Shown here: positions 7,594 to 16,123 of the stretch, piece after piece
Numbering within the stretch: the stretch's first letter is position 1
Layout of the letters: every line of letters starts with the position of its first letter
Source: Prevotella scopos JCM 17725
GTDB taxonomy: Bacteria > Bacteroidota > Bacteroidia > Bacteroidales > Bacteroidaceae
Assembly (NCBI RefSeq): GCF_018127785.1
Contig: NZ_CP072389.1
Location: 620,001 to 684,000, forward strand
DNA length: 64,000 nucleotides
Reading direction: 5' to 3'
Notes under the pieces: model-generated
Seen by the model: only the letters and a program-made list of their open reading frames with translations
The model's database searches: none
What the model was told of the DNA's origin: nothing
Translations under genes and position numbers: made by a program

Positions 7594-9375
7594 ATGAATC
7601 ATATAAGAAATTTCTGCATTATAGCTCATATTGACCATGGTAAATCTACCTTGGCAGATCGTCTTCTCGAATATACTCAGACGATTAAGATTACTGGTGG
7701 GCAGATGCTCGACGATATGGATTTGGAGCGTGAACGTGGTATAACGATTAAAAGTCATGCTATCCAGATGGAGTACACATTGGATAAGGAGAAATATATC
7801 CTTAATCTTATCGATACTCCAGGACACGTTGACTTCTCATACGAGGTGTCACGAAGCATTGCTGCATGTGAAGGTGCACTGCTTATTGTAGATGCAACAC
7901 AAGGTGTTCAAGCACAGACAATCTCAAACCTCTATATGGCAATTGATCATAATTTGGAGATTATTCCTGTTATCAACAAGATTGATATGCCAAACGCAAT
8001 GCCTGAAGAGGTAGAAGACGAGATTGTTGATCTTATTGGATGTGACCCAAAAGATATAATCCGAGCAAGTGGTAAGACGGGCGAAGGTGTACCAGATATT
8101 CTTGAAGCAATCATTAAGCGCATTCCTGCACCAACAGGTGATGTCAAAGCACCTTTACAAGCCTTGATTTTTGACTCTATTTTCAATTCCTTCCGTGGTA
8201 TTATCACGCTTTGTAAGGTTGAGAATGGCGTCATCAAAAAGGGAGATAAGGTTAAGTTTGTACAGACTGGCATGGAATACATTGCTGATGAAGTTGGCGT
8301 ATTAAAGATGGAAATGGTACCTACTCAACAACTTTCTACGGGCGAAGTTGGATATATCATCTCTGGTATCAAGAATGCCACTGAGGTCAAGGTGGGTGAT
8401 ACCGTCACACATGTTGTCAATCCCTGCAAGCATGCTATAGAAGGATTCCAAGAAGTAAAACCAATGGTCTTTGCTGGTGTTTACCCTATCGACCCGAATG
8501 ACTATGAAGGATTGCGTGCTTCTTTGGAGAAACTGCAGTTGAATGATGCCTCACTAACCTTCCAACCAGAGAGTTCACAAGCTCTTGGTTTCGGTTTCCG
8601 TTGTGGTTTTTTGGGTTTGCTTCACATGGAGATTATTCAGGAACGTTTGGATCGTGAGTTCAACATGGATGTTATCACAACCGTACCTAACGTTAGCTAC
8701 ATGGTCTATGACAAGCAAGGAAACAAAAAAGAGGTTCATAATCCATCAGGTCTTCCGGATCAGACTATGATTGACCATATTGAAGAACCATATATAAAAG
8801 CTTCTATCATTACCTCTAGCGAGTATATAGGTCCTATTATGACGCTATGTCTTGATAAACGAGGTGAACTTGTTAGTCAGAACTATGTGAGTGGAAACCG
8901 TTTAGAACTTATCTTTATGATACCATTAGGTGAGATTGTGATAGACTTCTATGACAAGCTAAAGAGTATCTCCAAAGGCTATGCATCATTTGATTATCAT
9001 ATTGATTCATTCCGCCCATCAAAGTTAGCAAAACTGGATATCCTGTTGAATGGAGAACCTGTTGATGCACTTTCAACGTTGACACACGAAAGCAATGCTG
9101 TTGTATTTGGAAGAAAAATATGCGAGAAACTAAAAGACTTGATACCAAGACAGCAGTTTGACATTGCGATTCAGGCAGCTATCGGTGCAAAGATTGTAGC
9201 ACGCGAGACAGTTAAACAGGTACGTAAGGACGTGACAGCCAAGTGTTATGGTGGTGACATCAGTCGTAAACGTAAACTTCTTGAAAAGCAGAAGAAAGGT
9301 AAGAAACGTATGAAACAAGTTGGAAACGTACAAGTTCCACAGAAAGCATTCCTTGCCGTTTTGAAATTAGATTAA
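7594..9375 (+). CDS. lepA: Elongation factor 4 (LepA), ribosomal back-translocase GTPase
   Basis: 593 residues from ATG 7594 ([20 protein letters not shown]), the normal LepA length and N-terminus. G motifs are visible: AHIDHGKST (G1), DTPGHVDF (G3, about residue 73), NKIDMP (G4, about 127). Domains 2 and 3, the EF-G-like domain V region ([16 protein letters not shown]) and the LepA-specific C-terminal domain ending in [20 protein letters not shown] are intact. Family role: GTP-dependent remodelling of elongating or stalled ribosomes. The Crp/Fnr gene follows after 28 bases and probably shares its transcript. Confidence 0.96.
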   Translation: MNHIRNFCIIAHIDHGKSTLADRLLEYTQTIKITGGQMLDDMDLERERGITIKSHAIQMEYTLDKEKYILNLIDTPGHVDFSYEVSRSIAACEGALLIVDATQGVQAQTISNLYMAIDHNLEIIPVINKIDMPNAMPEEVEDEIVDLIGCDPKDIIRASGKTGEGVPDILEAIIKRIPAPTGDVKAPLQALIFDSIFNSFRGIITLCKVENGVIKKGDKVKFVQTGMEYIADEVGVLKMEMVPTQQLSTGEVGYIISGIKNATEVKVGDTVTHVVNPCKHAIEGFQEVKPMVFAGVYPIDPNDYEGLRASLEKLQLNDASLTFQPESSQALGFGFRCGFLGLLHMEIIQERLDREFNMDVITTVPNVSYMVYDKQGNKKEVHNPSGLPDQTMIDHIEEPYIKASIITSSEYIGPIMTLCLDKRGELVSQNYVSGNRLELIFMIPLGEIVIDFYDKLKSISKGYASFDYHIDSFRPSKLAKLDILLNGEPVDALSTLTHESNAVVFGRKICEKLKDLIPRQQFDIAIQAAIGAKIVARETVKQVRKDVTAKCYGGDISRKRKLLEKQKKGKKRMKQVGNVQVPQKAFLAVLKLD

Positions 9376-9403
9376 CATCAAAGAGTATAGAAAGGATTGG
9401 ACA

Positions 9404-10003
9404 ATGAAAGATTTGGCAAACAACGCAAGAGATATAGCACGTGAATTGGCACGTAAATATAGTACTATGACCCATGATGAGTTAGATGTACTCGAAAGTA
9501 TCCTCGTGCCAATGAAATTCGCTAAAGGACAGATGATTCTCAGTGAGGGAGAGGTCTGCAAACACGTTTATTATATAGAAAGAGGTCTTATTCGCCAATT
9601 CTATTTCAAGAATGGTAAGCAGATTACTGAACACTTAGGAGAAGACAGAAGTATCTTTATGTGTATTGAAAGTCTTTTCCGCGAAGAACCTACTAAGCTA
9701 CAGGTTGAGGCTTTGGAGCCGACATGGATTTATGCCCTGCCTAAACATAAGTTGGAACAGGTGGCACTTCATAATGTGAACATTCAAATTCTCTATCGAA
9801 AGATTTTGGAAGAGAGTCTTATCACATCACAAGTACATGCTGACTTAGTTCGCTTTGAGACGGCACAGGCTCGTTATAAGAGAATGTGTAAACTCAGTCC
9901 ACAGGTCATTTTACGTGCACCACTGGTTTATATTGCCAGTTATCTTCAAATGACACCAGAAACATTGAGCCGTGTTCGTTCATCAACATTGCTTGATGAT
10001 TAA
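9404..10003 (+). CDS. Crp/Fnr-family transcriptional regulator
   Basis: 199 residues. Residues ~25-120 form a cyclic-nucleotide-binding-type beta barrel (VPMKFAKGQMILSEGEVCKH, YYIERGLIRQFYF), followed by a dimer helix and a short C-terminal winged-helix (YIASYLQMTPETLSRVRSS) whose recognition helix resembles the Crp type. The phosphate-binding signature of true cAMP receptors is not evident, so the ligand is unknown. It is probably co-transcribed with lepA and ends at a long hairpin terminator (10037-10117). The regulon cannot be read from sequence. Confidence 0.85.
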   Translation: MKDLANNARDIARELARKYSTMTHDELDVLESILVPMKFAKGQMILSEGEVCKHVYYIERGLIRQFYFKNGKQITEHLGEDRSIFMCIESLFREEPTKLQVEALEPTWIYALPKHKLEQVALHNVNIQILYRKILEESLITSQVHADLVRFETAQARYKRMCKLSPQVILRAPLVYIASYLQMTPETLSRVRSSTLLDD

Positions 10004-10036
10004 TCAGACATTATAACTTGTAAAGAGTATATTGGG

Positions 10037-10117
10037 TTAGAGGAGTTAAATCATTGCCTATTGTTTGCACAGTAAAGTGTATATTAAATGTAGATGGTAA
10101 TTGATTAACTCCTCTAA
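10037..10117 (+). terminator. Large hairpin terminator after the Crp/Fnr gene
   Basis: TTAGAGGAGTTAAATCA (10037-10053) pairs with TGATTAACTCCTCTAA (10102-10117), one bulged base, followed by TTTCGTTTTTATTATT. The loop is unusually long (about 48 bases). Confidence 0.7.
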
Positions 10118-10194
10118 TTTCGTTTTTATTATTGCCCTCTTATATAGATGAATAGAAGCAAGAATAATCTTTTATCCTACAAAATTACCCTATC

Positions 10195-12243
10195 CTACTT
10201 CCTTAAACCTCCCGCATAGCGAATAATTCTACCCTCACTTGTTATACCCTCTATAATAAGACGATAGTTCAAACCATATTCTGTAGGTAGAAGTAAACGG
10301 AATGACTTACCTCGTAATGATGGCAACCAAACAGGTGTATGTGTATTAGGTGTGTAACGATGCGGAATCTGATAGCCCAATGTTGTAAATGTCTTCGTAT
10401 TTGTTAGTGGAACTGAAGGAGTTTTGAAATCTCCTTTCTTCGTTGTTATAGAAATAACACCCATACCGCCAATTGTTCCCCAGATAACTGTAGAACCGCC
10501 CTTAAAGACATCTACTCGCTCAACATCAGCCATTTGAATATTATCTAAATCAAAATTGTTATCGACAAAGATACCATCAATGGCGATTGCTGCAGGACGT
10601 TTGCCATTTATTGTCACACCGCCTCGCACATAGCATTTACCAAACTCAACTGTGACACTTGGTACTCGACGCAACAGTTCATGTAAACAAGTAGCTCCTA
10701 TGCTTTCTATGTCACGCAATCCAAATGAGAAATCAGCATTACGAGCGTACGCATCTGAACGAGAGGAATAACTTGGTTGGTGACTAAAAACGTTCACTTC
10801 TTCCATTTGAATACTTCCCTTTGGTAGATTCACTGTTGCATCTACTCGTATAGTATCATTACCTATCCATTCAAATGGAGGAAGTTGACCTTTATACGAT
10901 GGAAAATCCTCTTCGTCTAACAATAACTTCACCCATGACTTCCCTGCTTTTGTAAATGCATTCAAAACGTACTGCGTTCCTTCAGGGAAATCGAGTCCTT
11001 CAAATGAAAATCGTCCATAAACATCGGTTTTTGTTACAGCATAGAAGCCTTTATCAGGTGAAATGAGATTTACAACACCTTCTTTGATTGGCTTATGACC
11101 AATCAAAGTCTCAACTCGTCCTCGAATCACAGCTGACTTCTCAACACCTATCTTCCCTTTCTTACATTCCCCTTTAATCACATCTGTCATTCTGTATCGA
11201 GTCCAATGACAGCTGTCAAGTAACTGTTCTGTTTTATTATTTAAAAGCACAGACACTGGTTCTTCAGGACAATCTGCCACATCCATATCATATAATAAAT
11301 GAGAAAGAATGGATGAGTTTACATCTGAACTACTTGCCCCAGCATACTCTATGCGTACTGAAACATCCATTGTTTCATCCTCTCGCAGACTGTCAGACTT
11401 GATAAAACAAGAAATCTGTCCTTTATTTACTTGATCATCTTCAAAACATTCTACTGAAATCGGACATTGTTCTTTCTCTGGATATAAAAATTTCAGCTTT
11501 TCTTCTATAGTATTCAAATTGGCATCAAGAAGCTGAAAAGAATAAACACCCCCTTGTGAAAGACTATCATAATTCAAAATAACATCCTTTTCTCTACTTA
11601 TTTTTCCAAAGTATATTGGAATGGAACGACAGTGTATTAACAGCAAATAATCGGTGTTGATTGCATTTTTATTATCATTAACCTTAACTCTAACATTATT
11701 CTCTAATCTATTGATATCTAATAAAGAGTAAGTATTGTTATTTATATCGTCTAAAGAGTTCCTATACTTATTAGACTGCAACTTACCTTGCCCACCTATG
11801 AAGATACTTTTTAGACTTTCATATTGGCTTACATTTAGCATATTTTTCGTATAACTACGTAACACATAACGCCCTTTTGCTACTCCTTCTGGAATATCAA
11901 TATACCCAACGAAACCTTGATCACTTCGTATCAAACGCACTCTCTTCACTACTAGGCGTTCAGTATTAAGGAGTTCTACATACACATAACGACTGATACT
12001 ATCTGACTGATGCACTACAGCATTTACCAGAAATACACGCAAATGGATTCGTTGACCTGCTTGATAATTTTCTGCATCTGTGAATATGTATGTTTTCTCC
12101 TGCGGAAATAATTGTACCTGTCGAAGTATTCGGCTCAACAATACATTGTTTGTCTGGGCAAACAATGATGCTTGAAAGCATACCAATAATATAACGAATA
12201 GTAGTTTTCTCATATAGACAGGTGTCAATGAATGAGTTTTCAT
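10195..12243 (-). CDS. Exported MG2-like/carboxypeptidase-regulatory protein ending in a TonB plug domain
   Basis: 682 residues from ATG 12243; ATG 12213 (MRKLLFVILLVCFQASLFAQ) is an equally good start and gives a textbook signal peptide. A longer in-frame form to 12300 would overlap the TAAGTTTG promoter box. After the signal: a macroglobulin-like domain (about 30-150), an unassigned middle, a carboxypeptidase-D regulatory-like beta domain (VIRGRVETLIGHKPIKEGVV), and a TonB-receptor plug (RRVPSVTVEFGKCYVRGG, AIDGIFVDNNF, VERVDVFKGGST). Only about 70 residues follow the plug, so there is no 22-strand barrel. I recall this architecture as a recurrent Bacteroidetes family of unknown role. Cell-surface or periplasmic location is likely. 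Confidence 0.8.
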   Translation of the reverse strand: MKTHSLTPVYMRKLLFVILLVCFQASLFAQTNNVLLSRILRQVQLFPQEKTYIFTDAENYQAGQRIHLRVFLVNAVVHQSDSISRYVYVELLNTERLVVKRVRLIRSDQGFVGYIDIPEGVAKGRYVLRSYTKNMLNVSQYESLKSIFIGGQGKLQSNKYRNSLDDINNNTYSLLDINRLENNVRVKVNDNKNAINTDYLLLIHCRSIPIYFGKISREKDVILNYDSLSQGGVYSFQLLDANLNTIEEKLKFLYPEKEQCPISVECFEDDQVNKGQISCFIKSDSLREDETMDVSVRIEYAGASSSDVNSSILSHLLYDMDVADCPEEPVSVLLNNKTEQLLDSCHWTRYRMTDVIKGECKKGKIGVEKSAVIRGRVETLIGHKPIKEGVVNLISPDKGFYAVTKTDVYGRFSFEGLDFPEGTQYVLNAFTKAGKSWVKLLLDEEDFPSYKGQLPPFEWIGNDTIRVDATVNLPKGSIQMEEVNVFSHQPSYSSRSDAYARNADFSFGLRDIESIGATCLHELLRRVPSVTVEFGKCYVRGGVTINGKRPAAIAIDGIFVDNNFDLDNIQMADVERVDVFKGGSTVIWGTIGGMGVISITTKKGDFKTPSVPLTNTKTFTTLGYQIPHRYTPNTHTPVWLPSLRGKSFRLLLPTEYGLNYRLIIEGITSEGRIIRYAGGLRK

Positions 12244-12287
12244 AATAAGTGCTTTGTAATAGGAACAAATCTTTGTAGAGTATAATG

Positions 12288-12295
12288 CAAACTTA
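12288..12295 (-). promoter_or_regulatory. Bacteroidetes -7 box (TAAGTTTG) for the plug-domain gene
   Basis: Exact TAnnTTTG on the minus strand, 45 bases upstream of ATG 12243. It lies inside the longest possible reading frame, which supports one of the inner starts. Confidence 0.45.
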
Positions 12296-12497
12296 CACAA
12301 AAAACTTAAATTATACGACTTTAAAAGAGAAAAACATACATGAACTTTAAAAAATCATGAAAGTACTTGTTTATAATTGAAGAACCATGCGCATTTAGGA
12401 GACAACGAAAGTTGTAAATAAGAATATTTAAGTATAAAGTACACCTGAAAGGATTTATTAAAAGAGTCAATTTGTAAAAATAAATACAATGTTTATT

Positions 12498-12766
12498 GGC
12501 TCTATAACGAATCGTGTGGGTAATTCGTTATAGAGTCTAAAAACATTGTCAAAAACTAAACACAACTCCAAATTGATCTTAGTTTTAATACGCTTGACAC
12601 ACATTAAATCACTACCCTTCCATATACAGCAATGGTGTTAATCCTTCGCACATGTGGTGCATACCATCCGCACCATAAGTGCTAAGCATCCGCACCACAT
12701 GTGCTAAGCACCCGCACCAAACCGGTGGAATACCAATACACAACCCACACGATTCGTTATAGAACC
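12498..12766 (-). mobile_element. MITE-like element, copy B (reverse orientation)
   Basis: 269 bp, inverted relative to copies A, C and D. The end near 12498 (GGCTCTATAACGAATCGTGT then GGGTAATTCGTTATAGAGTC) is the self-complementary right end; the end near 12766 (CACACGATTCGTTATAGAAC) is the left end. Flanks TGTTTATT (12490-12497) and TGTTATTT (12767-12774) match at 6 of 8 bases, so the duplication is decayed or shifted. It lies between the divergent plug-domain gene and mutS2, about 400 bases upstream of the mutS2 promoter box. Confidence 0.85.
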
Positions 12767-12798
12767 TGTTATTTTTTTATATATGCTTATTGAGGTTC

Positions 12799-12880
12799 TT
12801 GTTAACGCCTAGCTAGCTTGTAAAAGGTGCCCTTCAAGGACCTTACTAAGACCCTTTTACAGCCTAACTAAGCACCTTTA
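12799..12880 (-). repeat. Dispersed ~80-bp repeat, family 2, copy 1
   Basis: On the minus strand the bases start AAAGGTGCTTAGTTAGGCTG and continue with AAAAGGG, TTAGTAAGG and GAAGGGCACCTTTTA. The same pattern recurs at 29815-29898 on the plus strand (about 70% identical by eye over 76 bases). It consists of ~10-base blocks of related TTAGTTAGG/AAAGGG character. The remaining bases from 12881 to 13160 are AT-rich, hold a small CCTGC/GCAGG hairpin at 13079-13091, and show no gene. Confidence 0.6.
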
Positions 12881-13164
12881 ACTGCACGAGTTTATCGCTC
12901 ATTGGTAATCTGCTGATTACAAACATTAAATTCATAGCTAACAAACAGCATTTTTAACAATAATTTCCTGGCACTTTTATAAAGTCATTTCGCAACCCAT
13001 GCAAGGTATTTATTATCTTTAGATCTAATAAGAACAGCAAATATACTCGATTATTTTATTACTTTTAGGTTGTCTCTTCCTGCTGAGCAGGCAGGTAAAA
13101 CTTTGATTTAATATCATCTTAAAAGGTTCTGCACTTATGCTACACATATTACAGAAACATTTCG

Positions 13165-13172
13165 TAAATTTG
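13165..13172 (+). promoter_or_regulatory. Bacteroidetes -7 box (TAAATTTG) for mutS2
   Basis: Exact TAnnTTTG match 108 bases before the mutS2 ATG. Confidence 0.5.
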
Positions 13173-13280
13173 CAGTTCAGTAGGCAGTATCAAAGATCTA
13201 ATGATAATGATTTTGAAGTTATAAGATGGTAACGATTCAAAGCAATTGCCTATAAATAACACATTGAGAAGAAAAGGAAA

Positions 13281-15989
13281 ATGATATATCCCAAGAATTT
13301 TGAACAAAAGATTGGTTTCACGGAGGTGCGTTCACTTTTAAGAGCACGCTGCCTATCAACATTAGGAAAAGAGCGAATAGATGCGATGAACTTTTCGACT
13401 GATGCCGTACAGGTGAATACCTGGATGGAAGAGATTAGAGAATTTCGCAAGATACAAGAGGGACAAGACGACTTTCCATTAGATAACTTCTTTGATGTAC
13501 GTGAAAGTGTTGCACGTATTCGCTTGGAAGGAACTCACATGGAAGTAGATGAACTCTTTGATTTGAAACGCTCCTTAGAAACAATCATTGCTATAGTAAA
13601 CTTTCTAAGCCGTGGAGAAGAAACTGATCAGGGTGAAATACGCCACTACTACCCTGCTCTTTATAACCTTGCAGATGGTATTGCTACCTTTCCATTACTC
13701 GTTCAACGCATTTCACAGATTATTGATAAATTCGGTAAGATGCGTGACAATGCTTCTCCTGAACTGCTTCAGATACGTCGTGAACTTGCACGCATTGAGG
13801 GAAGTATCTCACGCACACTGTATGGTATCTTACGAGCTGCACAGGGAGAAGGACTTGTCGAAAAGGATGTCACACCTACATTGCGTGATGGTCGTTTGGT
13901 TATTCCTGTTGCACCAGGCTTAAAACGTAAAATTTCAGGTATCGTACATGATGAAAGTGCTACAGGAAGAACGGTTTATATAGAACCATCTGAAGTTGTT
14001 GAAGCAAATAACAAGATTCGTGAACTCGAGAACGAGGAGCGAAGAGAGATGATTCGAATACTCACAGACTTTGCGAAAAAGGTACGTCCTAACGTACGTG
14101 AGATTCTTGACTCTTATAATCTTATGGCAGCTGTGGACTTCATTCGTGCCAAAGCTGAACTTGCTCGACTTTTCAAAGGATTTGAACCAAAAGTATCAGA
14201 AGAACCTCATATAGATTGGATAAGAGCCATCCATCCCTTACTTCAAATATCTTTAGAAAGAAAGAATAATAAACTAACAAGTTCCTCATTATCTGTAGAT
14301 AATATAGAAACCAATAAAGTTTCAATTGAAGCTAACAATATACAAGAAGACAACACGATTTTAGAAGAGGAAAACGAGACGCGCAACATACCATCAAGTA
14401 TTGTCCCTCTCGATATCCAACTGACGAAAGACAAACATCTACTTATTATCTCTGGTCCAAATGCCGGTGGTAAATCAGTGTGTCTGAAGACGGTTGGCCT
14501 TCTTCAGTATATGCTTCAGTGTGGTCTCTCTATCCCTATTGGCGACCGCTCTATAACAGGTATCTTTACTGATATTATGATAGATATTGGTGACGAACAG
14601 AGTATTGAGAACGACCTTAGTACCTACTCTTCTCATCTGATGAATATGAAGATTATGATGCGTCGTGCATCAAATCGTACGCTTATTCTTATTGATGAGT
14701 TCGGAACAGGGACGGAACCACAGATTGGTGGAGCTATTGCTGAGTCAGTCTTGCGTCAGTTTTGGAAGAAACATGCGTGGGCTGTTATCACAACCCACTA
14801 CCAAAATCTTAAGCATTTTGCAGAAGAACATCCAGGAACAGTTAATGGTGCGATGCTTTATGATCGTCATAAAATGCGTCCACTATTCCAATTGGCTATT
14901 GGAAGACCAGGTAGCTCATTTGCTATTGAGATTGCTCGAAAAACAGGAATACCAGAAGAAGTAATTCGTGATGCTGCAGAGATTGTTGGTTCTGATTATA
15001 TTCAGAGTGACAAATACTTACAAGATATTGTTAGAGACAAGCGTTATTGGGAAAGTAAACGTCAAACCATCCATAGTCACGAGAAAGAATTGGAGAAACG
15101 TATCAATCAATATGAAAAAGATATCGCTGCTTTAGAGAAAAGCCGAAAGGAGATTCTCAATCGTGCCAAGACACAGGCAGAAGAGATTATCAAGGAGAGC
15201 AATCGTAGAATAGAAAACGCCATCCGAGAAATCAGAGAGAAGCAGGCTGAGAAAGAAGAGACCAAGCGTATCCGTCAGGAATTGGCAACGTATGAAGCTG
15301 GATTGTTGGATGGAAGTAAGACTCATAAAGCTGAAACATCTAATAAAAAGAAAATTAAAAGTAGCGGTTTACTCTCTGATGACGATTTTCAGAAAAAGGT
15401 TGACAAAATTAAGAGTCGAAAGGAACGTCACGAACAACATTTGAAAGAAAAAGCTGGTAAACAACAAGCAGCAGCCGAAGCTTTGAAGAATGCTGTACGA
15501 AAGCAGCAAGGTAGTGGCGTTATTATGGTGGGTGATTCAGTACGAATAAAAGGTCTTACGACGGTAGGTAAGGTAGAATTGATAGAAGGAAAGCAGGCAA
15601 ATGTTATCTTTGGAGGAATGAGAACAAAGATGGCTGTTAGTCGTTTGGAGCACGTTGATACAGCTACTATTCAATCTGAACAGAAGCAATTCCAAGCATA
15701 TAACTATAGTCGTGAAACCCGCGAGACCATTGACAAACACCGCAATCAATTCCGTCAGGAATTGGATGTACGCGGTATGAGAGCAGATGAAGCCTTGAAC
15801 CAAGTGCAATATTTCATAGATGATGCTATCCTTGTCGGAGCAAGTCAGGTACGCATTCTCCACGGAAAAGGCAATGGTATCCTTCGTCAGCTTATCCGAC
15901 AGTACCTTGGTAGTGTTCCTAATGTCAAAAGCTATCGTGACGAACACGTACAGTTTGGTGGTGCAGGAATTACAGTAGTCGAACTGTGA
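13281..15989 (+). CDS. mutS2: MutS2 ATPase/endonuclease with Smr domain
   Basis: 902 residues, longer than the usual ~780. The N-terminal MutS core/lever region (about 1-310) lacks the mismatch-reading domain I, as expected for MutS2. The ATPase has Walker A ISGPNAGGKS (about 390-399), Walker B LILIDEFGTGTEP (about 467-479) and a VITTHYQNLK signature. A long coiled coil (about 590-690), a KOW-like beta segment (GDSVRIKGLTTVGKV, ~750) and a C-terminal Smr nuclease domain (LDVRGMRADEAL, LHGKGNGILRQ) follow. Part of the extra length is a polar insert at about 333-378, just before the ATPase. Family roles: suppression of recombination and rescue of collided ribosomes. Confidence 0.94.
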   Translation: MIYPKNFEQKIGFTEVRSLLRARCLSTLGKERIDAMNFSTDAVQVNTWMEEIREFRKIQEGQDDFPLDNFFDVRESVARIRLEGTHMEVDELFDLKRSLETIIAIVNFLSRGEETDQGEIRHYYPALYNLADGIATFPLLVQRISQIIDKFGKMRDNASPELLQIRRELARIEGSISRTLYGILRAAQGEGLVEKDVTPTLRDGRLVIPVAPGLKRKISGIVHDESATGRTVYIEPSEVVEANNKIRELENEERREMIRILTDFAKKVRPNVREILDSYNLMAAVDFIRAKAELARLFKGFEPKVSEEPHIDWIRAIHPLLQISLERKNNKLTSSSLSVDNIETNKVSIEANNIQEDNTILEEENETRNIPSSIVPLDIQLTKDKHLLIISGPNAGGKSVCLKTVGLLQYMLQCGLSIPIGDRSITGIFTDIMIDIGDEQSIENDLSTYSSHLMNMKIMMRRASNRTLILIDEFGTGTEPQIGGAIAESVLRQFWKKHAWAVITTHYQNLKHFAEEHPGTVNGAMLYDRHKMRPLFQLAIGRPGSSFAIEIARKTGIPEEVIRDAAEIVGSDYIQSDKYLQDIVRDKRYWESKRQTIHSHEKELEKRINQYEKDIAALEKSRKEILNRAKTQAEEIIKESNRRIENAIREIREKQAEKEETKRIRQELATYEAGLLDGSKTHKAETSNKKKIKSSGLLSDDDFQKKVDKIKSRKERHEQHLKEKAGKQQAAAEALKNAVRKQQGSGVIMVGDSVRIKGLTTVGKVELIEGKQANVIFGGMRTKMAVSRLEHVDTATIQSEQKQFQAYNYSRETRETIDKHRNQFRQELDVRGMRADEALNQVQYFIDDAILVGASQVRILHGKGNGILRQLIRQYLGSVPNVKSYRDEHVQFGGAGITVVEL

Positions 15990-16000
15990 TTTCGATGACT

Positions 16001-16055
16001 AAGTTGACAAGTTGCAAGTTTACGAGTTGACACAAGTTGACAAGTTGACGAGTTA
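16001..16055 (+). repeat. Short degenerate tandem repeat (AAGTTGAC units) after mutS2
   Basis: Starting 12 bases after the mutS2 stop, units of AAGTTGACAAGTTG, ACGAGTTGACACAAGTTGAC and AAGTTGACGAGTTAAG follow one another. The same motif follows the gyrA stop codon (40240-40302, opposite strand) in the same orientation relative to its gene. Confidence 0.65.
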
Positions 16056-16123
16056 AGTGTATTTAGGAAGAGAAGATAAAACTCAAAAGCAATAAATTAA
16101 TAGTGCTGACGTTAGAATAAAAA

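Noticed and set aside
13281..15989. MutS1-type mismatch repair protein
   Set aside because: There is no mismatch-recognition (Phe-x-Glu) domain, and a C-terminal Smr domain is present; this is MutS2.
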